Assembly: GCA_019637685.1 (NCBI GenBank)
Contig: JAHBVF010000004.1
Span: 62,001-126,000, forward strand
DNA: 64,000 nt
Direction: 5' to 3'
Source: Caldilineaceae bacterium
GTDB taxonomy: Bacteria > Chloroflexota > Anaerolineae > Caldilineales > Caldilineaceae
Below the pieces are notes generated by a model. The model did no database searches. It was not told where the DNA came from and worked only from the letters and a program-made list of their open reading frames with translations. Numbering within the stretch: the first letter of the stretch is position 1; each line of letters opens with the position of its first letter. The position numbers were made by a program, and so were the translations under genes. Below, piece after piece: positions 25,008-33,346 of the stretch.

Positions 25008-26177
25008 TCAGCTATCCAGCATCCGGGAGAGCCGGGCGTGGGCCTCGCGCAGGGTCTCGATCCGTTTGGGGAAGGCAAAGCGCACTGATCCGTCGCCATA
25101 GCCGGGCACTGTGTAGAAGTTTGTGCCAGCCACCGCGGCTACCCGGATTTCGGTGGTCAGCCAGTGGGCAAAGCGATCCGCGGGCCAGTCGGATTGGGGC
25201 GCGTCGATATTCGTGTAGTCCGCCAGGGTGTAATACGCGCCTTCAGGCCGCACAGCCTGGAAGCCCAGGTTGTAGAGCACATCCATCATCACATCCCGCC
25301 GCTCGTGATAGTCGGCCAGATGTTTCTCGTAAAAGGAGGGGGGCAGAGCCAGGGCTGCCACTGCCGCGGCCTGTAAAGGCGTGGGCGCGCAGATGGTCAT
25401 ATAATCGTGGATGGGGCGAATGGCGTTGATCAGCGGCTCCGGCGCGATGATGTGGCCCAGCCGCCAGCCGGTCATGGCGTAGGTCTTGCCCATTCCGCTA
25501 CAGGTGACAGTCCGATCCCGCACCGCCTCGTAGCTCCCCGGCGACACGTGGACCCGCTCGTCATAGAGAATCTGGTCGTAGATTTCGTCGGTGATCAGCA
25601 CCAGATCGTGGCGCAGGACCAGATCGATGATGCCCTGCACTTCCTCGGCGTCAAAGACCCGGCCCGTGGGATTGTGGGGGGTGTTGAAAAGGATGGCCCG
25701 GGTCTTGGGTGTGATGGCCCGCTCCAGGCGCGCCGGATCGATACGGTAGTCTGGCTTTTCCAGGGGCACGGAGACGGGCACGGCCTCGGCCAGCACAGCC
25801 GCGGGGCGGAAATTTTCGTGGGCCGGCTCGATGATAAGTATCTCCTCGCCGGGGTCGAGCAGGGCCAGCAGTGTGGCCGTAATCGCTTCCGTCACCCCGC
25901 AGACCACCGCCACGTGTACGTCCGGGTTGACCTCCCAACCCAACTGTTTTGTGTATTTTTCGGCCAGTGCCTGGCGTAGGGGCGGATAGCCCCAGGTGAC
26001 GGTGTACTGGTTCACTCCACCGCGGATGGCCTTGACCGCGGCCTCCATCACCTCCTCCGGTGGGTTGAAGTCGGGAAAGCCCTGGCTCAGATTGATGGCG
26101 TCGTGCTTCATGGCCAGGCGGGTCATCTCCCGGATCATCGATTCCTGAAAGCGGCTGGTGCGGGCAGCTACGTGCAT
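25008..26177 (-). CDS. Pyridoxal-phosphate aminotransferase, class I/II
   Basis: 389 aa, fold-type I aminotransferase. Visible are LSQGFPDFNPPEEV, the cofactor-binding GVTEAITATLL, FNTPHNPTGRVFD, ITDEIYDQILYD and the Schiff-base lysine in SGMGKTYAMTGWRLGH. The LSQGFPDF start and this lysine context are typical of the kynurenine aminotransferase/glutamine transaminase/MtnE-like subgroup rather than AspC proper, so a broad 2-oxo acid aminotransferase, possibly the 4-methylthio-2-oxobutyrate step of methionine salvage, is my inference. GGAG upstream supports the start at 26177. It is divergent from the DUF368 gene. Confidence 0.85.
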   Translation of the reverse strand: MHVAARTSRFQESMIREMTRLAMKHDAINLSQGFPDFNPPEEVMEAAVKAIRGGVNQYTVTWGYPPLRQALAEKYTKQLGWEVNPDVHVAVVCGVTEAITATLLALLDPGEEILIIEPAHENFRPAAVLAEAVPVSVPLEKPDYRIDPARLERAITPKTRAILFNTPHNPTGRVFDAEEVQGIIDLVLRHDLVLITDEIYDQILYDERVHVSPGSYEAVRDRTVTCSGMGKTYAMTGWRLGHIIAPEPLINAIRPIHDYMTICAPTPLQAAAVAALALPPSFYEKHLADYHERRDVMMDVLYNLGFQAVRPEGAYYTLADYTNIDAPQSDWPADRFAHWLTTEIRVAAVAGTNFYTVPGYGDGSVRFAFPKRIETLREAHARLSRMLDS

Positions 26178-26298
26178 AGGATTCTCCAAAGACTGGGACA
26201 CGGGTGGACACGGAATAGACGGATTTCCACGGATTTGATTTTTTTGGATTGTACTCCATTCGTGAAGGAAGGGAAAATCGCCTGGCGCGGTCATTCTC

Positions 26299-26307
26299 TG
26301 GTATACT
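26299..26307 (+). promoter_or_regulatory. Extended -10 promoter of the DUF368 gene
   Basis: TGGTATACT; the predicted leader of ~120 nt contains the inverted repeat at 26352-26408. Confidence 0.5.
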
Positions 26308-26351
26308 TTTTCGCTGATACTTGACCTGGCGTAGCCAGAACCAAAGAAAGA

Positions 26352-26408
26352 TTTGTATACACGGATAGTACAAGACGATCCGTGTTTCTTTTCATCCGTG
26401 TATACAAA
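26352..26408. repeat. 15-bp perfect inverted repeat in the DUF368 leader
   Basis: TTTGTATACACGGAT (26352-26366) and ATCCGTGTATACAAA (26394-26408) are exact reverse complements separated by 27 bp; an inner GATCCGT repeats part of the arm. It could form a 5'-UTR hairpin or a two-site operator. Confidence 0.65.
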
Positions 26409-26433
26409 ATAACTCTCAGAACAGGCAAAGAAA

Positions 26434-27387
26434 ATGGCAGATAGCAGCAAAAATGAGGAAGTAGTTTTGGGCCGATCCCGCACGCCGGTTGAATACGCGG
26501 GGCTGGTGGCAAAGGGCTTCGTGATGGGGTCGGCGGATGTGGTCCCCGGCGTCTCCGGCGGCACAATGGCCTTCATTCTGGGCATCTACGAGGAACTGAT
26601 CCAGAGCATCCGGGCCGCGGCCCGCCCCCCCTTCTGGAAGGCGCTGACCGGCCTGCGCATGGGCGAGGCGCTGACGGCAGTAAATGCGGGCTTTCTCATC
26701 GCCCTCTTTGGCGGCATTGTTCTGGCGATTCTTTCCCTGGCAAAGGGTCTGGAATGGCTGCTGGTCAACCAGCCCGTCTATCTGTGGAGCTTCTTTTTTG
26801 GACTGGTGCTGGCCTCGGTCTGGACGGTGAGCAAACGCATTCCCCGCTGGTCACCCCTGCTGGCTGGCGCGCTGCTGGTGGGCGCGGTGGCCGCGTATAT
26901 CGTCGTCGGCCTCGTCCCCTTGCAGACGCCGGAAAGCGCCTGGTATCTCTTTCTATCCGGCGCGCTGGCCATCTGCGCCATGATTCTGCCCGGCATCTCC
27001 GGCTCCTTCATCCTCGTCCTGTTGGGCAAATACCAGTTTGTGCTGGCCGCGGTCAACGACCGGGATTTGATGACGATTGCGATTGTCGGCGCGGGCGCGG
27101 TGGTGGGGATTGTCACTTTTGCTCAGGTGCTGGGCTGGCTCTTCAAACGCTATCACGACCTGGCCGTGGCCCTGCTCACCGGGCTGATGGTGGGTAGCCT
27201 GCGCAAAATCTGGCCGTGGAAGGAAGTGCTGGCCACCATCACCGACCGCCACGGCGCGCTCATCCCAACCGTCGAGGCCAATGTCCTGCCCGCCACCTTC
27301 GGCAGCGAAGTTCTCATCGCCCTGGGGCTGGCAATTGCAGGATTCGCAGTTGTGCTGCTTCTGGACCGCTTGGCAAATCAAAAATGA
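26434..27387 (+). CDS. DUF368 membrane protein (PopT-type undecaprenyl-phosphate translocase family)
   Basis: 317 aa, eight or more hydrophobic segments. The family signature GFVMGSADVVPGVSGGTMAFILGIYEEL is at residues ~29-56 and its inverted counterpart AICAMILPGISGSFILVLLGKY at ~175-196, an internal duplication typical of DUF368. Members called PopT have been reported to recycle the C55-phosphate lipid carrier across the membrane for cell-wall synthesis; that function is assigned here by family only. The start at 26434 gives a short charged N-terminus. It has its own extended -10 promoter and stands alone. Confidence 0.87.
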   Translation: MADSSKNEEVVLGRSRTPVEYAGLVAKGFVMGSADVVPGVSGGTMAFILGIYEELIQSIRAAARPPFWKALTGLRMGEALTAVNAGFLIALFGGIVLAILSLAKGLEWLLVNQPVYLWSFFFGLVLASVWTVSKRIPRWSPLLAGALLVGAVAAYIVVGLVPLQTPESAWYLFLSGALAICAMILPGISGSFILVLLGKYQFVLAAVNDRDLMTIAIVGAGAVVGIVTFAQVLGWLFKRYHDLAVALLTGLMVGSLRKIWPWKEVLATITDRHGALIPTVEANVLPATFGSEVLIALGLAIAGFAVVLLLDRLANQK

Positions 27388-27702
27388 TGCTGAGATGCAG
27401 GGATGATGGGCTACGCAATTCCCCATCATCTTTGCATCCGCCTGTATATCCCCAGTCCCCGATCCCCAATTCCTTCACAAATTTCCTCCCCATATTTGAC
27501 TTGTGGGCCAGCTATTCTACAATAAATAGGCTTCTCCCCATCCGCAACAGTTAGTACAGGATAATATCCGATAGCGTTACGTTTTACGGTCGTCGAGAAT
27601 CGTCCCGAACCACCAGCGGGACGTACCCTCCAGATCATTGACGTTTGATTGCCAACGAGAATGACACCGGCGGCTACTGCAAAGATGGCGTGGGAGAAGA
27701 AA

Positions 27703-28263
27703 ATGTGGGCGAGGCGTTCGTCCATTTCTTTGCACAAGGCACTGGAGGCCAAAGTGATTGGAATTGGGTATCATGACCTGAAAGGTCGCGTGGTGTTGGC
27801 GACGGAGTACATTCCGTCTGGGGTAGTCGTCTGTTCGTCGAGGATTCGGGGGGTGGCCCCGGAGCGGGATATGTACAGCCTGCAAAAAGAGGAAAATGTC
27901 CATCTTTACATCGATGAACCGGGCCAAATTTTCTCGCATAGCTGTGATCCAAATCTGGCTGTGCGGGATAACGAGTACGGCGCGTTCGATTTTGTGACAG
28001 TGCGCCCGGTGTTGGCCGGGGAGGAGCTTTCCTTCCACTATGGGATGAGCGAGGCCGAGTCGGTGGCTGTGGCCGCCTGCTGCTGTGGCTCTGCCAAGTG
28101 CCAGGGCCGCTCCGTCGGCTTCTGGGAGTTGACCGACGCGCAGCAGGCCGAGTTGGTGCGCCTGGGCGTCTCGGACTTCCTGCGCCGCTGGTACGAAGGC
28201 ACAGCCCGGCCAGTGATGGAGCAGGGCTACCAGCCCTACGCCGCGTTGCAAGCGCAGATGTAA
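27703..28263 (+). CDS. SET-domain protein (lysine-methyltransferase-like)
   Basis: 186 aa from the start at 27703, chosen for GGGAG (27692-27696); 27649 (longer) and a GTG at 27754 with GGAGG upstream are alternatives. The SET core is visible: GRVVLATEYIPSGVVVC, then FSHSCDPNLAVRDN (the NHSC-like SAM/lysine-channel motif), then VRPVLAGEELSFHYG. A Cys-rich post-SET-like stretch CCCGSAKCQG follows. SET proteins transfer methyl groups from SAM to protein lysines. A bacterial target is unknown; ribosomal or DNA-binding proteins are possible. It is followed by the bidirectional AAGTTCGA palindrome. The ~260 bp upstream of 27649 holds nothing recognisable. Confidence 0.75.
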   Translation: MWARRSSISLHKALEAKVIGIGYHDLKGRVVLATEYIPSGVVVCSSRIRGVAPERDMYSLQKEENVHLYIDEPGQIFSHSCDPNLAVRDNEYGAFDFVTVRPVLAGEELSFHYGMSEAESVAVAACCCGSAKCQGRSVGFWELTDAQQAELVRLGVSDFLRRWYEGTARPVMEQGYQPYAALQAQM

Positions 28264-28273
28264 AGAAAGCGAA

Positions 28274-28307
28274 AGAAGTTCGATTTTTTCCAAAAAATCG
28301 AACTTCT
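28274..28307. terminator. AAGTTCGA palindrome between convergent genes
   Basis: AGAAGTTCGATTTTTT (28274-28289) and its exact reverse complement (28292-28307) with a 2-nt loop. T6/A6 inside the stem ends allow termination in either direction. Family member of 2091-2125 and 40001-40034. Confidence 0.65.
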
Positions 28308-28312
28308 GGATG

Positions 28313-28374
28313 ACCACAAAGCCACGAAGACACAAAGAGAATTTTCTTCTTTGTGTCTTTGTGGCTTTGTGGTT
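28313..28374. repeat. ACAAAG-family inverted repeat
   Basis: ACCACAAAGCCACGAAGACA on the left nearly perfectly mirrors TGTCTTTGTGGCTTTGTGGT on the right. The exonuclease stop codon (28373-28375) overlaps its right end. Confidence 0.75.
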
Positions 28375-28936
28375 AAGCAGCTTTGGATATAGCTTCCAGC
28401 ACAGCCCGTGCCAGCCGGGCATCTGCCGCGGCCCGGTGGCTGTTGGGCAGGCCAATCCCACACTGGCGCGCGGCTTTGTCCAGGCTTTGCCATTTGTAAT
28501 CCCCGTAGCTGCCCCGCTCTCCGAAGAACTCCGCATACAATTTCATAATGCAGAAAGCGTTCGATCCCGCGGCCGTGTCCGCCACTTTGCGGCTGGCGTG
28601 GGACTGGGCGATCATCCGCAGATCGAACTCCGCGTTGTAGATGCCCACCCGCCTGCCGTTGAGAAGTGCCTGTATCTGGGGCCAAAGCTCCGTCCAGGTG
28701 GGCGCGTTCGCCACCATTTCGTTGCTGATATTGTGGACCCGCGTGGCGTCCCAGGGGATAGGCCCGGTGGGTTTGACCAGCGAATCCAGCAGCACGCCGC
28801 CGTCGTGATCGATGAGGGCAATCTCCACGATTTCGGCGCGGGGGTCCAGGCCGGTGGTTTCCGTGTCCAGGAAGATGGGCCGATCGGCGAGAATCTGTCG
28901 GGCGCGGGCGATGACCGCAGCGCGGTGAGTGGGCAT
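28373..28936 (-). CDS. DEDD-type 3'-5' exonuclease (DnaQ-like)
   Basis: 187 aa. ExoI motif FLDTETTGLDPRAEIVEIA (Asp/Glu ~24-26), ExoII VGIYNAEFDLRMI, and ExoIII HRAAADARLARAVL, whose His and Asp define the DEDDh class. This is the proofreading/RNase T fold; without a polymerase-binding tail it may be a free exonuclease or an epsilon-like subunit. GGAGGAAGAG directly before the ATG at 28936 is a strong ribosome site. It is the last gene of the 29-35.6 kb minus-strand run (48 bp behind the hydroxyacid dehydrogenase homologue) but functionally unrelated to it. Confidence 0.87.
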   Translation of the reverse strand: MPTHRAAVIARARQILADRPIFLDTETTGLDPRAEIVEIALIDHDGGVLLDSLVKPTGPIPWDATRVHNISNEMVANAPTWTELWPQIQALLNGRRVGIYNAEFDLRMIAQSHASRKVADTAAGSNAFCIMKLYAEFFGERGSYGDYKWQSLDKAARQCGIGLPNSHRAAADARLARAVLEAISKAA

Positions 28937-28984
28937 AGCTCTTCCTCCAGTTTTTGGGTTGTTTGGACAACTTCGGGCAAGGAT

Positions 28985-29992
28985 TTACGCCACCCGGTTG
29001 TGGAGCGGCTCCCCGGCCAACAGGCGGCGAATGTTGGCAAACACCTCCCGCCGATCAATCGCGCCGCCCAGAAAAGCCGTGTGGGGGGTCAGCATCACAT
29101 TTTGTGTCGGGTTCCGGGCTAACGCCAGCAGGGGATTGTCGGGTCGGATCGGCTCCCACTCAAATGTGTCCAGCGCGGCCCCGGCCAGGTGACCGGAGCG
29201 GAGCGCGGCGGCCAGCGCGCTTTCATCGATCACACTGCCGCTGCCGCAACTGACCAGAATGCTCTGGGACTTCATTCTGGCAAAGACTGTCTCGTCCAGC
29301 AGTCCGTCGGTGGCCGGGCTGTAGGGCAACAGATTGCAGAGAACGTCGCTCTGCTCATAGAGTCTGTCGTCTGAACAGAATTCCAAGGCCAGCGCTTCTT
29401 CCACCTGTGGGGGGAAGGATGTGCGTTTGTAATAGAGCAGCCGGCAGTCGAAGGGCCGGAGCCGTCGCGCCGTTTCCACGCCGATCTCGCCAAAGCCCAG
29501 GATGCCGACTGTCAACCCGCGCAGGGCGCGTATACCTGTGCGCCCAGACCAGTTGGGGGAAAAGACATCTTCGTCCGTGCGCTGACTCTCCCCCCAATTT
29601 CCCGCGGCCTGGGCCGCGGTTTCGCCGTCGTGGGCGCGGCGCAACAGGGCCAAAATCTGCCAGAGGAGGTGCTCCGCCACATTGGCCGCGCCGGGCAGGG
29701 GATAGTCGCAGACAGGCACGCCCGCGGCTTTGGCCGCGGCCAGATCGATGTCGTAGGTCTGGCTGCCCAGCCGCTGGATCAGGCGCAGCCGCGCGCCGGC
29801 CCGAATGATTTCCTCGTCGATGACGCCCGCCCGCTCGCTGATGAGAAAATCTGCTTTGGGCATGGCAGCAAGAATCTCCGCTTTGTCCGGCGTGGACAGG
29901 AAACGAATCGCATGGATTTCAGGCGGCGCGGCTGCCCGTGCGGCCTGCTGGTGGCGTTCACTGCGCGCGGTGAGAAACAGAATCGCTGGCAT
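28985..29992 (-). CDS. D-2-hydroxyacid dehydrogenase homologue lacking the catalytic arginine
   Basis: 335 aa with the two-domain architecture of the D-isomer-specific 2-hydroxyacid dehydrogenases: the NAD motif VGILGFGEIGVETARR (~162-177), LDTFEWEP with the catalytic Glu and LTPHTAF with the catalytic His. The segment that normally reads N-x-ARG-x-x-x-D, whose Arg binds the substrate carboxylate, is VSCGSGSVIDE here, with Ser at position 251. The other paralogue in the window (47209-48195) keeps the Arg. The protein may act on a different substrate or be inactive. The start at 29992 opens the conserved N-terminal domain. It ends a cluster of sugar-acid enzymes. Confidence 0.8.
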   Translation of the reverse strand: MPAILFLTARSERHQQAARAAAPPEIHAIRFLSTPDKAEILAAMPKADFLISERAGVIDEEIIRAGARLRLIQRLGSQTYDIDLAAAKAAGVPVCDYPLPGAANVAEHLLWQILALLRRAHDGETAAQAAGNWGESQRTDEDVFSPNWSGRTGIRALRGLTVGILGFGEIGVETARRLRPFDCRLLYYKRTSFPPQVEEALALEFCSDDRLYEQSDVLCNLLPYSPATDGLLDETVFARMKSQSILVSCGSGSVIDESALAAALRSGHLAGAALDTFEWEPIRPDNPLLALARNPTQNVMLTPHTAFLGGAIDRREVFANIRRLLAGEPLHNRVA

Positions 29993-30032
29993 ATCTTTTC
30001 GGCAGGGGACGAGGTTTTTGTCCTGTGTCTTT

Positions 30033-30881
30033 CTACTCCAGGTGATAGTTTCCTTCGCCCCACACATAGCGGGGCCGATAGCCAAAGGCTTTCTCCGCGG
30101 CCGCGCAACTTAGGGGGGAGGTGCGGCCAGGCAGCGTCCCGCGCATGGCTGTCTTCCCGCCAAAGAATTCTTCGATGAGGGATGCTGTGTTGCGGTTGAT
30201 GACCACTTCCGCGCCGGTAATGTTGTAGGGGCCGCTGGGTGGATTGGCGGCTTCCAGCGCCAGGCGACAGGCCAGGGCCGCGTCTCTGGCATCGGTGCGG
30301 GTCCACAGCAGCCACGCACCGGACGCGGGATCAGCGGCCATCTGCTCAATTTCTGCCGGAATCTGCTCCGGCATGCGCACGCCCATCAGGCGGAAGGAGA
30401 GGATTGTCATTCCGTAGTTGGCGGTGAAGTAGACCGCTGCCTGTTCCCCGGCAATTTTGGAGAGGGCGTAGCAGTTGACTGGACGCAGGGGGTGGCTTTC
30501 GTCCACGGGCGCGTAGGCTGGCGGTGTCCCGGCAAAGCCATAGATTTGGTTGGAGGAGGCCGAAATCACCCGGCGGATGCCCAGATCAGCGCAGGCTTGA
30601 AATACGTTATAGGTGCCGCTCACATTGTCCGCATAGGTGCGGGTGTCCGCTGTCATTCCCGCGTTGGGCCACGCGCCCAGATGGACAACCGCTTCGGCCT
30701 GGCTGCGGGCCAACCCGTTGTAGACCTCCCCGGCCTGGGTCAGATCGATCTGCAAAGCGGCAAAGTCTGCGGTGGGCTGGGGCGCAATGTCCACACTGGT
30801 AACTGTGTGGCCGTGGGCGAGCAATTCCTGGACTACATAGCGCCCCACCCGTCCCGCGCCGCCAGTGACGAGAATGTTCAT
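30033..30881 (-). CDS. NAD-dependent epimerase/dehydratase (extended SDR; uronate-dehydrogenase-like)
   Basis: 282-aa extended short-chain dehydrogenase. The Rossmann motif VTGGAGRVGRYV (residues 5-16) is followed by VVHLGAWPN, NVSGTYNVFQAC and SASSNQIYG. The catalytic Tyr-Lys pair is in CYALSKIAGE. Such compact SDRs linked to Gfo/Idh proteins often oxidise or epimerise sugars or sugar acids, but the substrate is not readable. Its start overlaps the end of the upstream Gfo/Idh gene by 4 bp (ATGA), so the two are translationally coupled and probably act in one pathway. Confidence 0.85.
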   Translation of the reverse strand: MNILVTGGAGRVGRYVVQELLAHGHTVTSVDIAPQPTADFAALQIDLTQAGEVYNGLARSQAEAVVHLGAWPNAGMTADTRTYADNVSGTYNVFQACADLGIRRVISASSNQIYGFAGTPPAYAPVDESHPLRPVNCYALSKIAGEQAAVYFTANYGMTILSFRLMGVRMPEQIPAEIEQMAADPASGAWLLWTRTDARDAALACRLALEAANPPSGPYNITGAEVVINRNTASLIEEFFGGKTAMRGTLPGRTSPLSCAAAEKAFGYRPRYVWGEGNYHLE

Positions 30882-31927
30882 TTGGTCTTTCCTCTCTGCA
30901 AGCCTGCATTGTCATAGACAGCCAGCACCGCGGCCAGACTGCGCCGTCCCTCTTTGCCGTCGATGGCCGGGTTGACACCCTTGCGAACCGCGTCTATAAA
31001 ATCGCCCAGAATGGCAATGTGGCCGCCGGCCCCGATGCCTTTGGGATCGCCTGCCATGCCCGCGTCTACCTGTTCGGTGGCCAGGGGCCAGGGTTCCACA
31101 GTCGCCAACGACGGATCATTCAGCGTCCAGCGCAGCACAGATTCGCCTTCGATCTGAATGCCCCCGTTTGTGCCATAGATTTCCAGGCGATGGGGAAAGC
31201 CCGGCGCGGCAGTGATTGTGCCGGTCAGGCTGGCCATTGCCCCGCTTTCAAAGCGCAGAACCGCGGCCGCGGTGTTTTCCACTTCTACGGTGCGCCGGCC
31301 AGTGGCGGCAAAGGAATGGACCTCCACCGGGTCGCCCAAGAACCAGACCAGCAGGTCGATAATGTGGATGCCCTGGTTCATCAACACCCCGCCTCCGTCC
31401 AGTTCCCAGGTTCCCCGCCAGTCGGCCTGGGCATAATAGGCTTCGCCCCGCATGTAGGGCATTGTGACTGAGGCCAGGGTGATCTCGCCCAGATCGCCGC
31501 CGCGGATGGCGTCGTAGACCCGGCGGAACAGTGGCTCCACCCGGCGCTGGAGGGCGACGCCCAGGCGCACGCCCCGCTTCTGGCAGGCCGCAATAATGTT
31601 GTCCGCATCGGCCAGGGAGAGGGCCATCGGCTTCTCCACCAGCACGTGCTTGCCCGTGTGGGCCGCGGCAATGGCCTGGGACGCGTGATGGCCGCTGGGC
31701 GTGGCAATGCAGACTGCGCTGATATCCGGGTCGTTGAGGATTTCCGCGTAGCTGCGGCAGGGGACGCCAAATTGCTGGCTGATTTCGTCAAAGCGGGAGG
31801 GGTTGTAGTGGCCGATGGCGGCCAGCCGCGCGCCTTTGCCTTCGTTGGCTGCAATGGCCTGGCGGTAATAGTCGGCGATCATTCCCGCGCCGAGAATGGC
31901 GAAGTTGATGGTTCCGTTTGATGGCAT
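30878..31927 (-). CDS. Gfo/Idh/MocA-family oxidoreductase
   Basis: 349 aa. Nucleotide-binding FAILGAGMIADYY near the N-terminus; the family EKP motif in HVLVEKPMALS (~residues 94-104), whose Lys is catalytic; and the C-terminal-domain signature GGGVLMNQGIHIIDLLVWFLG with the conserved His. These proteins oxidise or reduce sugars and inositols with NAD(P). Its partner by overlap is the SDR epimerase; DinB lies 13 bp upstream. One of three Gfo/Idh paralogues in the window, the others at 33347-34447 and 59743-60804. Confidence 0.88.
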   Translation of the reverse strand: MPSNGTINFAILGAGMIADYYRQAIAANEGKGARLAAIGHYNPSRFDEISQQFGVPCRSYAEILNDPDISAVCIATPSGHHASQAIAAAHTGKHVLVEKPMALSLADADNIIAACQKRGVRLGVALQRRVEPLFRRVYDAIRGGDLGEITLASVTMPYMRGEAYYAQADWRGTWELDGGGVLMNQGIHIIDLLVWFLGDPVEVHSFAATGRRTVEVENTAAAVLRFESGAMASLTGTITAAPGFPHRLEIYGTNGGIQIEGESVLRWTLNDPSLATVEPWPLATEQVDAGMAGDPKGIGAGGHIAILGDFIDAVRKGVNPAIDGKEGRRSLAAVLAVYDNAGLQRGKTK

Positions 31928-31940
31928 AAAGAATTCCTTG

Positions 31941-32411
31941 TCAGTCGTACGAGAGTGCCCACTCGTCTTGCCAAGAGGCGGGGATGGGCAGGTGGTGACA
32001 GTAGAGAAAATTGATCAATTGGCCGTGATGATGCATTTCGTGTTTGATCATCTGCATCACCACTTCGTAGGCAGGCTGGCCGTTGGCGAGAGGCTCTTCC
32101 AGCGGCATCTCCGCCAGGACTTCTTCCATCTGTGCGTCTGTGGCCTGCATCTTTTCCCGAATCAGTTCGGGTGTAAGCAGCCCCGCCCCGTCCAGGCTGC
32201 ACGCAAAGCCCGGCCACGCGCCCGTTTCCAGCTTGCGCAGATAGCTTTCGGCCGCGCCGGTCATACACCAAAACTGGTACCCCAGACTCTGGGAAGTCTC
32301 AAAGGGCAGACGCAGGGCCAACTGTTCGGTTGATAACAGGGCCAGATAGTCATAGGTCAGGCCGCGGATGCCCTGCCACTGGTTGAGAAGAAGCTGTGAA
32401 AGGGTGGACAT
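31941..32411 (-). CDS. DinB-like four-helix metal-binding protein
   Basis: 156 aa. The pattern of helices with a C-terminal MIKHEMHHHGQLINFLY matches the DinB/YfiT superfamily, where three histidines bind a divalent metal; an upstream QFWCMTGAAESY helix is also typical. Family roles include thiol-dependent transferases and damage-inducible proteins of unknown function. GGAGAAA before the ATG at 32411 sets the start. It sits inside the sugar-acid cluster (71 bp from the upstream isomerase, 13 bp from the next gene), so co-transcription is likely although a catabolic role is not evident. Confidence 0.8.
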   Translation of the reverse strand: MSTLSQLLLNQWQGIRGLTYDYLALLSTEQLALRLPFETSQSLGYQFWCMTGAAESYLRKLETGAWPGFACSLDGAGLLTPELIREKMQATDAQMEEVLAEMPLEEPLANGQPAYEVVMQMIKHEMHHHGQLINFLYCHHLPIPASWQDEWALSYD

Positions 32412-32482
32412 ACGGATTTCTCCTGAGTGGGAGGGATGCTGGAATGATCTGCGCCCCAACATCCCGGCATCTCACAATCCTA

Positions 32483-33247
32483 TCATCCCGCCTGATCCCA
32501 CATCTTGTACAGGTAGGCCACCGCTGGCCCCGCCTCTGCCTCAAAATCCTGCCACTTGCATTCGACGGCGATCCGTCCGCTGTAGCCGGTGGATTTCAGG
32601 TAGCCAAAGAATTCGGCGTAGGGATAGCTGCCGGAACCCGGAGCCAGTCGCCCGCTGTCGGCCACGTGGACGTGGGTGAGCCAGACCGCGTTTTCCACGA
32701 CTGTATCCGTCGGCTCCGCGTCCTCTTCCATGTGGTAGAGGTCGGCCAGCACGCGAATCGGCGGACGATCCACCGCTTTCGCCAGTTCCACCCCCTCGGC
32801 CACACTGTTGATCACATTGCTCTCTTTGCGGTTGAGGGGTTCGATGGCGATGGAGACGCCGCTCTGTTCGCACTCGCCCGCTACCATTTGCAGGAAGTCT
32901 ATCAGTTGCTGCCAGGCCACGTCCCGGCTGAATCCGTCGGGAATGTTGCGTGCGCCGCCGCTGCCAAAGACCACCAGCTCTCCGCCCACAGACTTCACCC
33001 GCCGCAGGCTCTCGGCCACATAAATCTGCAACTTCGCCAGGTCAGCGGTCGGCCCTGTGATTTTCAGATCGCCGGGGACAAAGACATTGAATGTGGGCGT
33101 GGGCAGCCCCGCGGCCGCGTGGCTTGCCTGGATCACCGAAAAATCCTTGCCCCCGTGGAGTGAACGGACCGTCGGTTCGATAAATGCAAAGCCTGCGGAA
33201 CGGGCGATTTCTGCGTTTTCTATGCCAGTACAGACGCCGAATTGCAT
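32483..33247 (-). CDS. TIM-barrel sugar isomerase/epimerase (AP endonuclease 2 superfamily)
   Basis: 254-aa xylose-isomerase-like TIM barrel. The metal-ligand pattern is visible: SIAIEPLNRKESN (Glu), VLADLYHMEEDAE (Asp and His), LTHVHVADS (His) and IAVECKW (Glu). This arrangement is shared by hydroxypyruvate isomerase, tagatose-3-epimerase and inosose isomerase-type enzymes; the actual sugar is unknown. It is flanked by Gfo/Idh and DinB genes on the same strand with 70-100 bp gaps, consistent with a catabolic operon in which an oxidised sugar is isomerised. Confidence 0.85.
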   Translation of the reverse strand: MQFGVCTGIENAEIARSAGFAFIEPTVRSLHGGKDFSVIQASHAAAGLPTPTFNVFVPGDLKITGPTADLAKLQIYVAESLRRVKSVGGELVVFGSGGARNIPDGFSRDVAWQQLIDFLQMVAGECEQSGVSIAIEPLNRKESNVINSVAEGVELAKAVDRPPIRVLADLYHMEEDAEPTDTVVENAVWLTHVHVADSGRLAPGSGSYPYAEFFGYLKSTGYSGRIAVECKWQDFEAEAGPAVAYLYKMWDQAG

Positions 33248-33346
33248 AGGATACCTTTCGCTTCTGTTAGAGTTGATGAAGATGACGACCGACGATCGAC
33301 GGCCGTCGGCAAATCCGCAGGCAGGTCGAATCGGTATGAGTTTGGA

